From NCBI GenBank assembly GCA_900471485.1, contig UCEU01000001.1:496001-560000 (forward strand): a stretch of 64,000 nucleotides of DNA, given 5' to 3'. The DNA is from Hyphomicrobiales bacterium (GTDB lineage Bacteria > Pseudomonadota > Alphaproteobacteria > Rhizobiales > Rhizobiaceae). Shown here piece by piece: positions 55,562 through 64,000 of the stretch (its first letter is position 1; each line of letters opens with the position of its first letter). Position numbers and translations under genes: made by a program. A model generated the notes under the pieces. It worked only from the letters and a program-made list of their open reading frames with translations. It ran no database searches and was not told the origin of the DNA.

Positions 55562-56146
55562 ACTAGCCTCATACCCGATGATGTTGGAGGTGGTCGTTGA
55601 AAATCAACGCAACCGGCGCGACGACCCCCTGAACTTTGATGATCCCCTTAAGTCGAATGCTAAAGTAGTCTTGTTAGACCCGGCGGCTTAGAAGTTTTAA
55701 GCTTCCGGTTTCTACTTATGAATTAGACTACATTTTCGACTACTAATTCGCAATACAAAAATAACTATCAAATCATCAAAACAAAATAATGATTAGTATA
55801 TAAAAATTTACCAATATATATCCCATTACGGGCCCTGGTGGCGCCATGGCGCAGTATTTCCAAGAAAATGTGACCCATTTAACGAAATTTTCGAAATAAA
55901 CGTCCCAGGAAAATACATATTAGCAATTTTATTGATTTTATAACTGCCGCTGAACTGGCATTTCCAATCAACTCGCCTCTCAATTGCGCTCGATTGGACA
56001 TTCAAAATCTAGTTACTATGGTTACTTCCGGCAGTAATTCGCTTCGGTTCCGCCGTGACGGTACGCGAAGATAGGCCGGATAACCTTGAATGAGGACTTA
56101 TGAAGCTACGTCGATGGTCGACTTACCCTCATGGGCGTCGCTCTGG
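55562..56146. other. AT-rich intergenic region between LuxR and cobM
   Basis: 585 bases without a gene, very AT-rich from 55680 to 55980. It contains the LuxR promoter and the 3' end of the cobalamin transcript. A perfect 12-bp palindrome GCGCCATGGCGC stands out at 55841-55852. No terminator with a T run is obvious behind cobM. Confidence 0.5.
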
Positions 56147-56902
56147 CTAACGTCCTCTAAACCGCCGCTGGTACGCAGCGTCATAAAGAGAGCTTTCACG
56201 AAAATCCTTCGCGGTAAGAGAAGGACCAACGAATATGATCGCCGTGCGTTCGACCGGATCGCGCGCAAGCTTCCCTTCTATGTCGCCAAGAATGCCATGG
56301 ATGACACGCTCGTCCGGCCAGCTGGCCTTTGCGACAACAGCAACCGGGCACTCCGCGCCATAAAGCGGCGTCAACTCGGCGACAACATCAGCAAGCGCGT
56401 GGATGGCGAGATGGATCGCAAGTGTGGCGCCAGTCGCACCGAACCGCGCCAGCGTTTCGTCATTCGGCATTGGTGACGCGCGGCCCGAGACACGGGTCAG
56501 CACTAGACTTTGCGCTACGGCCGGGATCGTCAACTCTCGTCCCAGCGCCGCCGCGGCGGCCGCGAAAGCAGGTACCCCAGGCGTCATCGTATAGTCTATG
56601 CCATGCCTCTGCAGCCGACGGATCTGCTCGGCGACGGCGCTCCAGATCGACAGGTCACCTGAATGAAGCCTCGCCACGTCTTCCCCGGCGCTCGCCGCAC
56701 GGACGTACTCTTCCTCGATTTCATCGAGCGACATCGGCGCCGTATCGATGATGCGCGCGCCGGCAGGGCAGTATTGCAGCAGCTCCGGAGAGACGATCGA
56801 TCCCGCGTAGAGACAGACGGAGCATTTTCCGATCAGATCACGGCCACGCACGGTTATCAGGTCGGCGGCGCCGGGGCCGGCACCGATGAAATGCACTGTC
56901 AT
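56147..56902 (-). CDS. cobM: Precorrin-4 C11-methyltransferase
   Basis: 251-residue SAM-dependent methyltransferase of the aerobic cobalamin pathway, adding the C11 methyl to give precorrin-5. N-terminal [20 protein letters not shown] is the SAM-binding start; the [11 protein letters not shown] and [19 protein letters not shown] segments are characteristic of CobM/CbiF. Last gene of the cob block, nine bases after cobL. Confidence 0.96.
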   Translation of the reverse strand: MTVHFIGAGPGAADLITVRGRDLIGKCSVCLYAGSIVSPELLQYCPAGARIIDTAPMSLDEIEEEYVRAASAGEDVARLHSGDLSIWSAVAEQIRRLQRHGIDYTMTPGVPAFAAAAAALGRELTIPAVAQSLVLTRVSGRASPMPNDETLARFGATGATLAIHLAIHALADVVAELTPLYGAECPVAVVAKASWPDERVIHGILGDIEGKLARDPVERTAIIFVGPSLTAKDFRESSLYDAAYQRRFRGR

Positions 56903-56911
56903 CTTCTCACC

Positions 56912-58144
56912 TCAGTTCTTCGTCCAGCGCCACTGCGTAACCGGCATAGCCGGTCGCCAGCCGCTCATGCTGCCAACCGGTGCGGCGCGGCTGATCTCGA
57001 TCCGCGTCAGGCTCCCGCCAAGCTCGGAATGCAGCGCAATCAGTTTTGCTTCCATCTCGAGTGTGACCGCATTGGCAACGAGCCGCCCTCCGCTTTTCAA
57101 CGCTGCAATCGCCGCATCCGCGACGCCGGCCTCGCTCCCGCCGCCGCCGATGAAGATGACATCGGGCTCAGGAAGACCTGCAAGCGCATCGGGCGCGGTT
57201 CCCTCGACCACCCTTAGCGCCGGAACGCCAAACGATTGCGCGTTGCGCGTGATGCGCGCCGCTCTCTCGACCGATTGTTCGATCGCGATCGCCCGCAGCG
57301 ACACATCCGCAAGCATCCACTCAATGCAAATCGAGCCGGATCCGGCGCCGATATCCCAAAGGAGTTCGCCGTAGCGCGGCGCCAGCGCGCCGAGCGTCAG
57401 TGCCCGCACCTCTTGCTTGGTGATCTGGCCATCATGCTCGAATAGCGCATCATCGAGCCCCGGCGTGAAGGCGATCGACCGCGCATCGCTATTTGCCACT
57501 ACTTCGATCGCGCAGACGTTCAGCGCATCGATGTCGGCAAAACCGAAACCGGCCGCCAGACAGGTCTGAACTCTCTCGCGCTCTCCGCCGAGCGCTTCCA
57601 GCAGATGCAAGCGCGACTGGCCGAAGCCCGCGGCGGTTAACAGGTCGGCAAGCGCTCGCGGCGACTGCGCGTCAGAAGTCAGCGCGATGATCCTTCGCCC
57701 CTGGTGCAGGTGCGGACGGATCAGATCGATTGGACGGCCGTGAAGGGAGACGGTGGCGGCATCCTGAAGCGGCCAGCCCAACCGCGATGCAGCAAGGCTG
57801 AAGGCCGAGGAGGCTGGAATGGTGTGGATTTCTTCGGCAGGGACATAGCGGGCCAGCGTCGCGCCGACACCATAGAGAAATGGATCGCCTGAAGCGAGCA
57901 CCACGACGGGCGTGCCACGACGCGCGACGACTGCCTCGATCGACTTCTCGAACGGGCTCTCCCATTCGTGGCACTCGCCCCGGATAAGGTCGGTCGCCAG
58001 AGCATGGTGGCGGGCACCGCCGAAGACGATAGATGCCGTCGCTATCCGTTGCCGCGCTTCCGCACCGAGCCCATCTGGACCGTCCTCGCCCATCCCTATA
58101 ATAGTCAGCCAGCGTTGATTGGAAGCGGAGATCAGATCAGGCAT
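56912..58144 (-). CDS. cobL: Precorrin-6Y C5,15-methyltransferase (decarboxylating)
   Basis: 410-residue bifunctional enzyme. The N-terminal half is the CbiE-like C5 methyltransferase (WLTIIGMGEDGPDGLGAEAR, VVLASGDPFLYGVG). The C-terminal half is the CbiT-like C15 methyltransferase and decarboxylase (LLWDIGAGSGSICIEWML, FIGGGGSEAGV). Length matches Pseudomonas denitrificans CobL. The ATG at 58144 overlaps, on the opposite strand, the ATG of cobK (CATG). A longer frame upstream runs antisense through cobK and is rejected. Confidence 0.95.
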   Translation of the reverse strand: MPDLISASNQRWLTIIGMGEDGPDGLGAEARQRIATASIVFGGARHHALATDLIRGECHEWESPFEKSIEAVVARRGTPVVVLASGDPFLYGVGATLARYVPAEEIHTIPASSAFSLAASRLGWPLQDAATVSLHGRPIDLIRPHLHQGRRIIALTSDAQSPRALADLLTAAGFGQSRLHLLEALGGERERVQTCLAAGFGFADIDALNVCAIEVVANSDARSIAFTPGLDDALFEHDGQITKQEVRALTLGALAPRYGELLWDIGAGSGSICIEWMLADVSLRAIAIEQSVERAARITRNAQSFGVPALRVVEGTAPDALAGLPEPDVIFIGGGGSEAGVADAAIAALKSGGRLVANAVTLEMEAKLIALHSELGGSLTRIEISRAAPVGSMSGWRPAMPVTQWRWTKN

Positions 58145-58910
58145 GGGCAGCATCCGCATTCTGATGCTTGGCGGAACGGGAGAAGCTCGCAACCTCGCGC
58201 AAGCCCTGGCCGATCGCGGCCATAGCGTGCTGTTGTCTCTCGCCGGTCGTACGGAAAACCCTGCCGCCCAGCCCGTCCCCACGCGTATCGGAGGCTTCGG
58301 CGGAGCCGAAGGACTTGCCAATTTCCTCAGGGAGCACGCATTCGATCTCCTGATCGATGCCACGCACCCGTTCGCCGCGCGCATTTCCAGAAATGCGGAG
58401 GAGGCTTGCTCGAAGGTCGGAATCGTCGCGCTTTCGCTTCGACGTCCACAGTGGATCGAACAGGCCGGCGACCGCTGGACGCATGTCGAAACCGCAGCGC
58501 AGGCGATCACCCGGCTGGGCACGACGCCGCGCCGCGTCTTTCTGGCAATCGGCCGCCAGGAAGCGCATGTCGCCGAAGCCGCTCCGCAGCATTTCTATCT
58601 CGTACGGAGCGTCGATCCCGTCGATCCGCCACTGTGCCTCCCCGACATGCAGTGCTTGCTCGACCGTGGGCCATTCGACATGGAGCGGGAGAGGACGCTT
58701 CTGGAGAGCAACGGCATCGACGTCGTCGTCGCCAAGAACAGTGGCGGCGCCGCCACCTACGGCAAGATCGAGGCGGCGCGCCGGCTTGGCCTCCATGTGA
58801 TCATGATCGCGCGTGCGCAGGCCACCGCCATGCGGACGGTGACCACTGTCGGTGCTGCGCTCGATGCGATCGATCACCTGTTTCCCCCTGAGATGAAACG
58901 TGGGGTATAG
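58143..58910 (+). CDS. cobK: Precorrin-6A reductase
   Basis: 255-residue NADPH-dependent reductase making precorrin-6B. N-terminal IRILMLGGTGEARNLAQALADRGH is the family start; DLLIDATHPFAARISRNA and VVVAKNSGGAATYGKIEAARRLG are typical of CobK/CbiJ. It is the only plus-strand cob gene. It starts head-to-head with cobL, sharing bases, and its last 37 bases overlap the 3' end of cobJ. An upstream in-frame TTG (58119) would lie inside cobL. Confidence 0.95.
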   Translation: MGSIRILMLGGTGEARNLAQALADRGHSVLLSLAGRTENPAAQPVPTRIGGFGGAEGLANFLREHAFDLLIDATHPFAARISRNAEEACSKVGIVALSLRRPQWIEQAGDRWTHVETAAQAITRLGTTPRRVFLAIGRQEAHVAEAAPQHFYLVRSVDPVDPPLCLPDMQCLLDRGPFDMERERTLLESNGIDVVVAKNSGGAATYGKIEAARRLGLHVIMIARAQATAMRTVTTVGAALDAIDHLFPPEMKRGV

Positions 58911-59638
58911 ACGAGGTCGGTCTGGCCGTCTCTGGCGATGATCCGTGTCTCTGCCGAGCCTATGATCACGCAGGTTGCCATATCCGCCACCGTCGCATCG
59001 GCATGCTCCAGCCGTTGTACCGCAATCCGCTCATCGGGTCGTCCGGCCGCGCGGCCGAAGATAACCGGCGTTTCAGCGGGCAGAACAGCGCGAAGTAGTT
59101 CGAAGGCTTTGCCAAGCTGCCACGGGCGAGCCTTGCTGATCGGATTATAAAGAGCGATGACGAAGCCGGCCTTGGCCGCCATCTGCAGCCGGTTTTCGAT
59201 CACGTCCCAGGGCTTCAGATTGTCGGAAAGCGAGATCGCGCAGAAATCGTGCCCCAATGGCGCGCCGATGCGCGCGGCAACGGCGAGCATCGCCGTGATG
59301 CCAGGTATTATAATAAGTTCGACGTTGCGCCATTCCGGCGGGCCATTGTCGATCGCCTCGCAGACGGCCGCGGCCATGGCGAAGACACCGGGATCGCCGC
59401 CGGACACGACACAGACATTTGCACCGTCCGAGGCCGAGCGCAGCGCGGCCCCTGCCCTGTCGAGCTCTTCGCGGTTGTCGGAGACATGCCGTCTTTGTCC
59501 GGCGTTTAACGTCAGCCGATCGAGATAGGGGCCATAGCCATAGAAGTCCGTCGCCTGCGCAACGGCGGCCAGCGCCTCCGGCGTCATCTGGTCCGGATTG
59601 CCAGGCCCCGTTCCGATCACAAAGAGCTTGCCGCTCAT
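58874..59638 (-). CDS. cobJ: Precorrin-3B C17-methyltransferase
   Basis: 254-residue methyltransferase catalysing ring contraction with C17 methylation to precorrin-4. Motifs are LFVIGTGPGNPDQMTPEA, VVSGGDPGVFAMAAAV, PGITAMLAVAARIGAPLGHDFCAISLSD and YNPISKARPWQLGKA. The ATG at 59638 overlaps the cobI stop by four bases, with GGGAGGG upstream. Convergent with cobK. Confidence 0.96.
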   Translation of the reverse strand: MSGKLFVIGTGPGNPDQMTPEALAAVAQATDFYGYGPYLDRLTLNAGQRRHVSDNREELDRAGAALRSASDGANVCVVSGGDPGVFAMAAAVCEAIDNGPPEWRNVELIIIPGITAMLAVAARIGAPLGHDFCAISLSDNLKPWDVIENRLQMAAKAGFVIALYNPISKARPWQLGKAFELLRAVLPAETPVIFGRAAGRPDERIAVQRLEHADATVADMATCVIIGSAETRIIARDGQTDLVYTPRFISGGNR

Positions 59639-60366
59639 CGGTTGCCCTCCCAACCGGGAACGAGCACCAACGAAAAGTACGGCGCTTCTCCGTCCGGCCG
59701 CTCGGCGAGCTTCGTCATCGACGAATTCGACATCGTGCCGCGCTCGACATAGACGGCCTCGGCGAGGCGCCCGGACGCCTCAAGCGCGCGGCGGATCTTC
59801 GGCAGATTGCGGCCGACCTTCATGATGACGGCCGCCTGCGTGTCTTTCAGCCGCCGCTCCATCTCCGCTTCGGCCATCGTGCCCGGAAGCACCGATAGCA
59901 CGTCATCTCCCTGGACGATCGGAATGCCGGCCAGCGACCAGCACCCGGACATCGCGCTGATACCAGGGATGACCTCGGTGGCATAACGAGCGGCGAGCCG
60001 GACATGCAGGTGCATGTAGGAGCCGTAGAACAGCGGATCGCCTTCGCTGAGGATAGCAACCGTTCGTCCGGCGTCCAGATGTTCGGCGACTGCTTCGGCA
60101 GAGCGATTATAGAAGTCGGTGATCCGGCTGATATACTCGGCCTCTGTCTTCTCTATCTCCGTCGTCACGGGATAGTAGAGCGGCAGCAGAATGGTGTCAG
60201 GTCTCAGAAGGTGCTCGACAATCGCCTTGCCGTTGCCGTTCCTGCCCTGCTTGGCGAAATAGGCGACCACATCGGCGGTCTCGATCGCCTTGACCGCCTT
60301 GACGGTCAGGAGTTCGGGATCTCCGGGTCCGGTGCCAACACCGATAAGACGACCGGTACTCTTCAT
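59635..60366 (-). CDS. cobI: Precorrin-2 C20-methyltransferase
   Basis: 243-residue SAM-dependent methyltransferase making precorrin-3A. The motifs are RLIGVGTGPGDPELLTVKAV, ILSEGDPLFYGSYMHLHVRL and VIPGISAMSGCWSLAGIPIVQGDD. ATG at 60366 overlaps the cobH stop by four bases. A longer frame continues antisense-like through cobH and is rejected. Confidence 0.96.
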   Translation of the reverse strand: MKSTGRLIGVGTGPGDPELLTVKAVKAIETADVVAYFAKQGRNGNGKAIVEHLLRPDTILLPLYYPVTTEIEKTEAEYISRITDFYNRSAEAVAEHLDAGRTVAILSEGDPLFYGSYMHLHVRLAARYATEVIPGISAMSGCWSLAGIPIVQGDDVLSVLPGTMAEAEMERRLKDTQAAVIMKVGRNLPKIRRALEASGRLAEAVYVERGTMSNSSMTKLAERPDGEAPYFSLVLVPGWEGNR

Positions 60367-60995
60367 AGGCCGGGCCTCGCCAGCGAATTCAATGCCGCAG
60401 CCGTCATCGCGCTGCCGCCCAGACGTCCACGAACAATGGCATATGGTACGCCATAGGAATTCTCGGCAAGCGCATCCTTGGATTCCGCAGCACCCACGAA
60501 ACCGACAGGCATGCCGATGATAGCGGCAGGCTTCGGCGCACCGTCGCGCAGCATTTCGAGCAGGTGAAACAGCGCGGTCGGCGCGTTTCCGATGGCGACG
60601 ACGCTGCCCGCGAGACGATCGACCCAAAGGCGAAGCGCCGCGGCCGAGCGCGTGTTGCCGATCTCCTTGGCGATCTCCGCGGTGCGCGGGTCGTGCAAGG
60701 TGCACAGAACCTCGTTGCCGGCAGGCAGGCGCGAACGCGTGACGCCGCGCGCGACCATCTCCGCATCGCAAAAGATCGGAGCGCCGGCATGGAGCGCCGA
60801 GCGGGCCGCGCTGACGAAGCCGGGCGAGAAAGCGAAATGCTCCGCAGCTTCCACCAGCCCACAGGCATGGATCATGCGCACGGCGACGTCGGCTTCTTCG
60901 CTGGAAAAACGCGAGAGGTCGGCCTCGCTGCGGATGATCGCGAAGGATCGTTCATAGATCGCGTCGCCGCTGTGGATGTAGTCGTAGTCTGGCAT
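60363..60995 (-). CDS. cobH: Precorrin-8X methylmutase
   Basis: 210-residue enzyme moving the C11 methyl to C12 to give hydrogenobyrinic acid. MPDYDYIHSGDAIYERSFAIIRSEADLSRF at the N-terminus, the catalytic-histidine segment VRMIHACGLVEAAEHF, and GNAPTALFHLLEML, IIGMPVGFVGAAESK are all hallmarks of CobH/CbiC. It begins two bases after the cobG stop. Confidence 0.97.
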   Translation of the reverse strand: MPDYDYIHSGDAIYERSFAIIRSEADLSRFSSEEADVAVRMIHACGLVEAAEHFAFSPGFVSAARSALHAGAPIFCDAEMVARGVTRSRLPAGNEVLCTLHDPRTAEIAKEIGNTRSAAALRLWVDRLAGSVVAIGNAPTALFHLLEMLRDGAPKPAAIIGMPVGFVGAAESKDALAENSYGVPYAIVRGRLGGSAMTAAALNSLARPGL

Positions 60996-60997
60996 AC

Positions 60998-62359
60998 CTA
61001 TTCCTGTTGCAGCGCCTTCGCGACGCCGGCTTTCCCGAGCCGTCTAAGACAGTCTGCCGACGATTCGCCAGCATGTCCTTCGTTTTCGATGAGACGGGCG
61101 AGCCTCTGTATAGCGGAATCGATGTCGCGGCTAGCGATGTATGCATCGGGCGCGTCGGACGCCAGTCCATCAAGGACGAGGCCGTAGCCAATGTCGATGC
61201 CGACGATCGTCAAAGCCCGTTGCTGATGAGCACAGCCCTTGGCGCAGCCGGAGAGGTGGAGCATCATCGATGCATCGAGCAAGACAGCCGCTGAGCCGGT
61301 GATCGAGGCCGCGAGCGATTTGGTATGATAATGACTGGACGCGCATGCCCCTGCCCCCGCGCAGGTCGCGATCCGCGCCGAAATATCATCGGGATCGGCT
61401 GAGAGCCCGTAGGCTTCGGCCATTTTTGCGACCGCCTCGGCTGCCTGTTCGTTGAGCCCTATTATAAAGAGTGCTCTCTCCGGCGCCGGTCTGACATCGC
61501 TGGCCCCCAGCGCCTCCGCCGCAAGTAGGAAGCTGATAAGATCCGTTGCACGCAACTGCCCGAAGCGCGGGCGCAAGCCGAGCACCAACCGCCCGTCGGA
61601 AAGTGTGTGCTGGCCGATGGCTTGCTTGCTAGTTGTTGGTGCTGCGATCCCGATCTCATTCATGAACGGAAACGTCTGGCGCAGCATCTCAGGCGTAAGA
61701 TCACGCCCCCGCTTCTGCTCACCAAGGCGGAGCAAGAGACAGAGAACCTCATCCACCGCCTCGACCGCATCATCCATGGACCCCACCGAAACCGGAACGG
61801 CCGTCCGCGCATCGCCGTTGACGGCAACCTGCCACCTGTCGGGCGCGAGCGCGGTTACCCGGATATCGGCCTTGACCGTCGAAAGCCCATAGCCTCCGCC
61901 GGTATCGACGACGACCGCGAGCTTGGGCGCGAGAGCCGGAGAAGACAGCGTCGGCGAGAGCCGCTCGCGAATGCGCTGCTCCATATCCGCGGCATCGGCC
62001 AGTTCATCGGGGTCAATGCCGTGAAGCGGCGGCAATTCGATAGCGGGTCCGGCCGGAACGGAAATGCCGGCGGCGGCGACATCCGACGAAAGCGCCGCAA
62101 TGGCTTCGACACGCACGCCACGAATCTGCAGGCTGCCGCGCGCGGTGATCTCCAGAGTGCCATTGCCGGATTTGATCGCCGCCAGAGCAAGCAGACGGAA
62201 TTGCTCGATCGTGAGATGCCCGGACGCCGGTCGCAGGCGGGCAAGCAGGCCATCGCCTGTCGGCATCGGGGCAGCCAATGTCGGACAGGCACCGCGACGC
62301 ATGGCCGGCGATACGCTCGCCGCGCCCATATCCCGCACGCGCTGTTCCTTCAAAGCCAT
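60998..62359 (-). CDS. cobG: Precorrin-3B synthase
   Basis: 453-residue oxygen-dependent monooxygenase with a 4Fe-4S cluster; it makes precorrin-3B and defines the aerobic pathway. It has the nitrite/sulfite-reductase-like half-domains (MPTGDGLLARLRPASGHLTIEQF; GLRPRFGQLRATDLISF). The cluster cysteines appear in TCAGAGACASSHYHT and LHLSGCAKGCAHQ. AGGGG seven bases before ATG 62359 supports this start over the GTG six bases earlier. Confidence 0.95.
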   Translation of the reverse strand: MALKEQRVRDMGAASVSPAMRRGACPTLAAPMPTGDGLLARLRPASGHLTIEQFRLLALAAIKSGNGTLEITARGSLQIRGVRVEAIAALSSDVAAAGISVPAGPAIELPPLHGIDPDELADAADMEQRIRERLSPTLSSPALAPKLAVVVDTGGGYGLSTVKADIRVTALAPDRWQVAVNGDARTAVPVSVGSMDDAVEAVDEVLCLLLRLGEQKRGRDLTPEMLRQTFPFMNEIGIAAPTTSKQAIGQHTLSDGRLVLGLRPRFGQLRATDLISFLLAAEALGASDVRPAPERALFIIGLNEQAAEAVAKMAEAYGLSADPDDISARIATCAGAGACASSHYHTKSLAASITGSAAVLLDASMMLHLSGCAKGCAHQQRALTIVGIDIGYGLVLDGLASDAPDAYIASRDIDSAIQRLARLIENEGHAGESSADCLRRLGKAGVAKALQQE

Positions 62360-62422
62360 GGCCACACCCCTTCGACACGTCCTTACATGATCGAAGCAAT
62401 CAGCGCAAAACCATGACCAGGA

Positions 62423-63190
62423 TCAAAGATCGTCGAAGTCGCGACCTTTGCGCAGGAGATAAATGTCCATGATCCAGCCGTGGCGCGCACGCGCCTCGGC
62501 CCGCGTTCTGACGATCTCCTCGGAAATGTCGCCGAGCCGGCCAGCGAGAATGATCTCGTCCTCGGTACCAAGATAGGCACCCCAGAAGATTTCCGCATCG
62601 GGATCGTCGATCTTGGAGAAGGCCTGCTCACCGTCGAGCATGACAATGGTGCTTTCGGCCCGGTCATTATCAGCAAGCAATCGGCGCGCCGTCGTGATCT
62701 CGACCGGCTTGCCGACGAGGTTGACCGGGATTCGATGGCTGGCGGCCAGCGCCTGGATGCTGGTTATGCCAGGGATAACGCTGAGTTCGAATTCCGGCGC
62801 TCCCGCTTGCCTGGCACGTTCGATGATGCGCAAGGTGCTGTCATAAAGGCTGGGGTCACCCCATACGAGAAATGCGCCCTTGCCACCTTCCGGAAGGCCT
62901 TCGATCAGCTTGACATAGCTTCCGGCGATGGCGGCATGCCAGTCGTCGACGCTCTCCACATAGGTCTTGCCCGCCGTCGCACGCTTCGGGATTGCGAACT
63001 CGACAAGCCTTGTCGCGGCATTGGTAACATACCGCCTGCAGATATCCCGGCGCACCTCCGCCAAGCCGTCCTTCTCCACGCCCTTCGTGGGAATGAAGAC
63101 GATATCGGCCGCATTCATGACGTTTATCGCCTGGATAGTGACGTGTTCCGGGTTCCCGGTTCCAATGCCGATGATGCTGATCTGTCGCAT
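62423..63190 (-). CDS. cobF: Precorrin-6A synthase (deacetylating), C1-methyltransferase
   Basis: 255-residue SAM-dependent methyltransferase that methylates C1 and removes the acetyl group to give precorrin-6A, found only in the aerobic pathway. N-terminal MRQISIIGIGTGNPEHVTIQAI, then VWGDPSLYDSTLRIIERA and PGITSIQALAASHRIPVNLVGKP. CAGGAGAGG precedes ATG 63190. First gene of the minus-strand cobFGHIJ block. I do not see a cobalamin riboswitch in the 236 bases upstream. Confidence 0.96.
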   Translation of the reverse strand: MRQISIIGIGTGNPEHVTIQAINVMNAADIVFIPTKGVEKDGLAEVRRDICRRYVTNAATRLVEFAIPKRATAGKTYVESVDDWHAAIAGSYVKLIEGLPEGGKGAFLVWGDPSLYDSTLRIIERARQAGAPEFELSVIPGITSIQALAASHRIPVNLVGKPVEITTARRLLADNDRAESTIVMLDGEQAFSKIDDPDAEIFWGAYLGTEDEIILAGRLGDISEEIVRTRAEARARHGWIMDIYLLRKGRDFDDL

Positions 63191-63426
63191 GCGCCTCTCC
63201 TGCGGAGTTCCCCCCGCTTGTGGCCGAGCACAATCCTCTCCGCAAGTCCAAAGTGGCGCTCCATGAAATACCAGCAATTTTCATGGCACGGCCTGAAAAT
63301 ACAGTGTAAATACAACTTACAATAGGAAATTCAGCTGCGCCGCCGTCGTTCAGCGCAATGCCGCCTCCCCGTGAGGTGGCCGGAGTGCGATGTCGAAACG
63401 CTTTGATAGACGTTGGAGGGGAGACG

Positions 63427-63726
63427 ATGAACCGCAGATGGATCGCTTGCGTGATCGTGTTGCTCGCATCCTCCTCCGTGTCCGCAACAGAAGCGCGCTA
63501 CAGCTGCGCGGACGGGTCGCGGCTGACAGCTGAATTCACACCGCCGGGCGCGCCCGATGCTTCGGCAAAACTTGATTTTGCCGATGGGGGAAGGAGCTAC
63601 ACCTTGCCGTCCGCGATGTCTGCGGATGGCGGGCGCTACGCTGACGCCGACATTGAATTCTGGATCAAGGGCAGCGAAGCACGCCTGACGCGGAACGGCG
63701 TGTCGACCGATTGCAAGGTCCGCTGA
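63427..63726 (+). CDS. Periplasmic MliC-like (C-type lysozyme inhibitor) protein
   Basis: 99-residue secreted protein. The signal peptide (residues 1-20) ends near SSVSATEA and has no lipobox cysteine, so it is probably a soluble PliC-type rather than a lipoprotein. The mature domain has the MliC pattern: RYSCADGSRLTAEF, a central LPSAMSADGGRYAD, and IEFWIKGSEARLT, with a cysteine near each end that can form the family disulfide. GGAGGGGAGA precedes the ATG at 63427. Confidence 0.85.
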   Translation: MNRRWIACVIVLLASSSVSATEARYSCADGSRLTAEFTPPGAPDASAKLDFADGGRSYTLPSAMSADGGRYADADIEFWIKGSEARLTRNGVSTDCKVR

Positions 63727-63741
63727 TATGTCGGTTGCAGC

Positions 63742-64000
63742 ATGACAGCCGAGACGAGTGGACCGGAACATAATGGTTTGTTTCACATTCTGCGGCGAGA
63801 ACGCCTGCTCGTGGCCAGCATCGGCACGGCGCTCGTGTTTTTGCTCTACGCCGAGCCAATCTTTGCGCTACTCGAAAATCCGCTCTGGCTGACGCTCATC
63901 TTCTTCTGGCTCTTCTCAATCGTGCTCGCCTCGGCGCTGGCCGTCGTCCGGCATGCCGATCATCTGGCGGAACGGCTGGGCGAGCCTTACGGTACACTGA
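63742..64000 (+). CDS. Calcium/proton antiporter (ChaA/CaxA-like), 3' end cut by window
   Basis: The first 86 codons of a membrane protein. Two hydrophobic helices are visible (LLVASIGTALVFLLYAEPIFALL and LTLIFFWLFSIVLASALAVV), then HADHLAERLGEPYGTL, the segment that opens the first sodium/calcium-exchanger repeat in ChaA-type antiporters. The rest lies outside the window. It starts 16 bases after the MliC-like gene with only a weak ribosome site, so the two may be co-transcribed. Confidence 0.8.
   Translation, partial: MTAETSGPEHNGLFHILRRERLLVASIGTALVFLLYAEPIFALLENPLWLTLIFFWLFSIVLASALAVVRHADHLAERLGEPYGTL

Noticed and set aside
58145..58522. N-terminal extension of cobL
   Set aside because: It would lie antisense within cobK; the family length fits the ATG at 58144.
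60367..60771. N-terminal extension of cobI
   Set aside because: It overlaps cobH in another frame; ATG 60366 overlaps the cobH stop and matches the family start.
1..64000. tRNA, rRNA, CRISPR array, insertion sequence or prophage
   Set aside because: I read for cloverleaf-like genes, regularly spaced repeats, transposases and integrases and saw none. A tRNAscan or Infernal run would settle the RNA part.

Overview
The window looks like a chromosomal (or chromid) segment of an alphaproteobacterium of the Rhizobium/Agrobacterium/Ensifer group. The evidence is high-GC coding sequence, OxyR placed directly behind ahpC-ahpF, the aerobic cobalamin gene order cobFGHIJ-K-LM, many solute-binding-protein ABC transporters with dedicated LysR, GntR, LacI and MocR regulators, a class III adenylate cyclase and DUF992. 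I see no tRNA, rRNA, CRISPR array, insertion sequence or phage gene. Genes are packed tightly, often with ATGA or TTGA stop/start overlaps.

Layout. 1-1.3 kb: 5' part of a chemoreceptor. 1.7-5.2 kb: peroxide defence (ahpC, ahpF, oxyR) and a 30-residue membrane peptide. 5.2-7.2 kb: XRE-cupin regulator divergent from an omega-amino acid:pyruvate aminotransferase. 7.3-9.3 kb: a complete chemoreceptor. 9.5-15.8 kb: PotABCD-type ABC importer, FCD-type GntR regulator and uxuA. 15.8-16.8 kb: two small hypothetical genes. 16.8-23.2 kb: MocR-type regulator divergent from a cytosolic Pht5/NMT1-like protein, an amino-acid-type ABC importer and an M20 amidohydrolase. 23.3-25.9 kb: TonB-dependent receptor. 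26-29.4 kb: adenylate cyclase, Rrf2 regulator, MscS channel with a cyclic-nucleotide domain. 29.5-32.3 kb: cupin, NAD(P)-binding and AhpD-like genes divergent from a LysR gene. 32.4-39.8 kb: carbohydrate ABC importer with a Gfo/Idh/MocA dehydrogenase, a sugar-phosphate isomerase-like protein and a LacI regulator with two operators. 39.9-55.6 kb: exopolysaccharide region (dTDP-rhamnose genes, initiating phosphotransferase, two glycosyltransferases, an ExeA-like ATPase, separate CpsD-like and Wzc-like proteins, an ExoF/Wza-like exporter), then an EamA transporter and a LuxR regulator with a degenerate receiver. 56.1-63.2 kb: cobalamin corrin-ring genes. 63.4-64 kb: an MliC-like protein and the start of a Ca2+/H+ antiporter cut by the window end.

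How the parts fit. Most modules are regulator-plus-operon catabolic units in which the sequence shows a plausible operator: palindromes in front of the GntR, MocR, Rrf2, AhpD-like and LacI-controlled promoters. The exopolysaccharide region makes dTDP-rhamnose and has chain-length and export parts, but no flippase, polymerase or exosortase gene is visible here. The cobalamin block covers the methylation, ring-contraction and rearrangement steps from precorrin-2 to hydrogenobyrinic acid; cobalt insertion and the late steps must be encoded elsewhere. I found no clear evidence of a wholly new system. The most unusual points are the CpsD-like protein lacking its Walker A lysine, the receiver without its aspartate, and the cAMP-type cyclase near a cyclic-nucleotide-domain channel.
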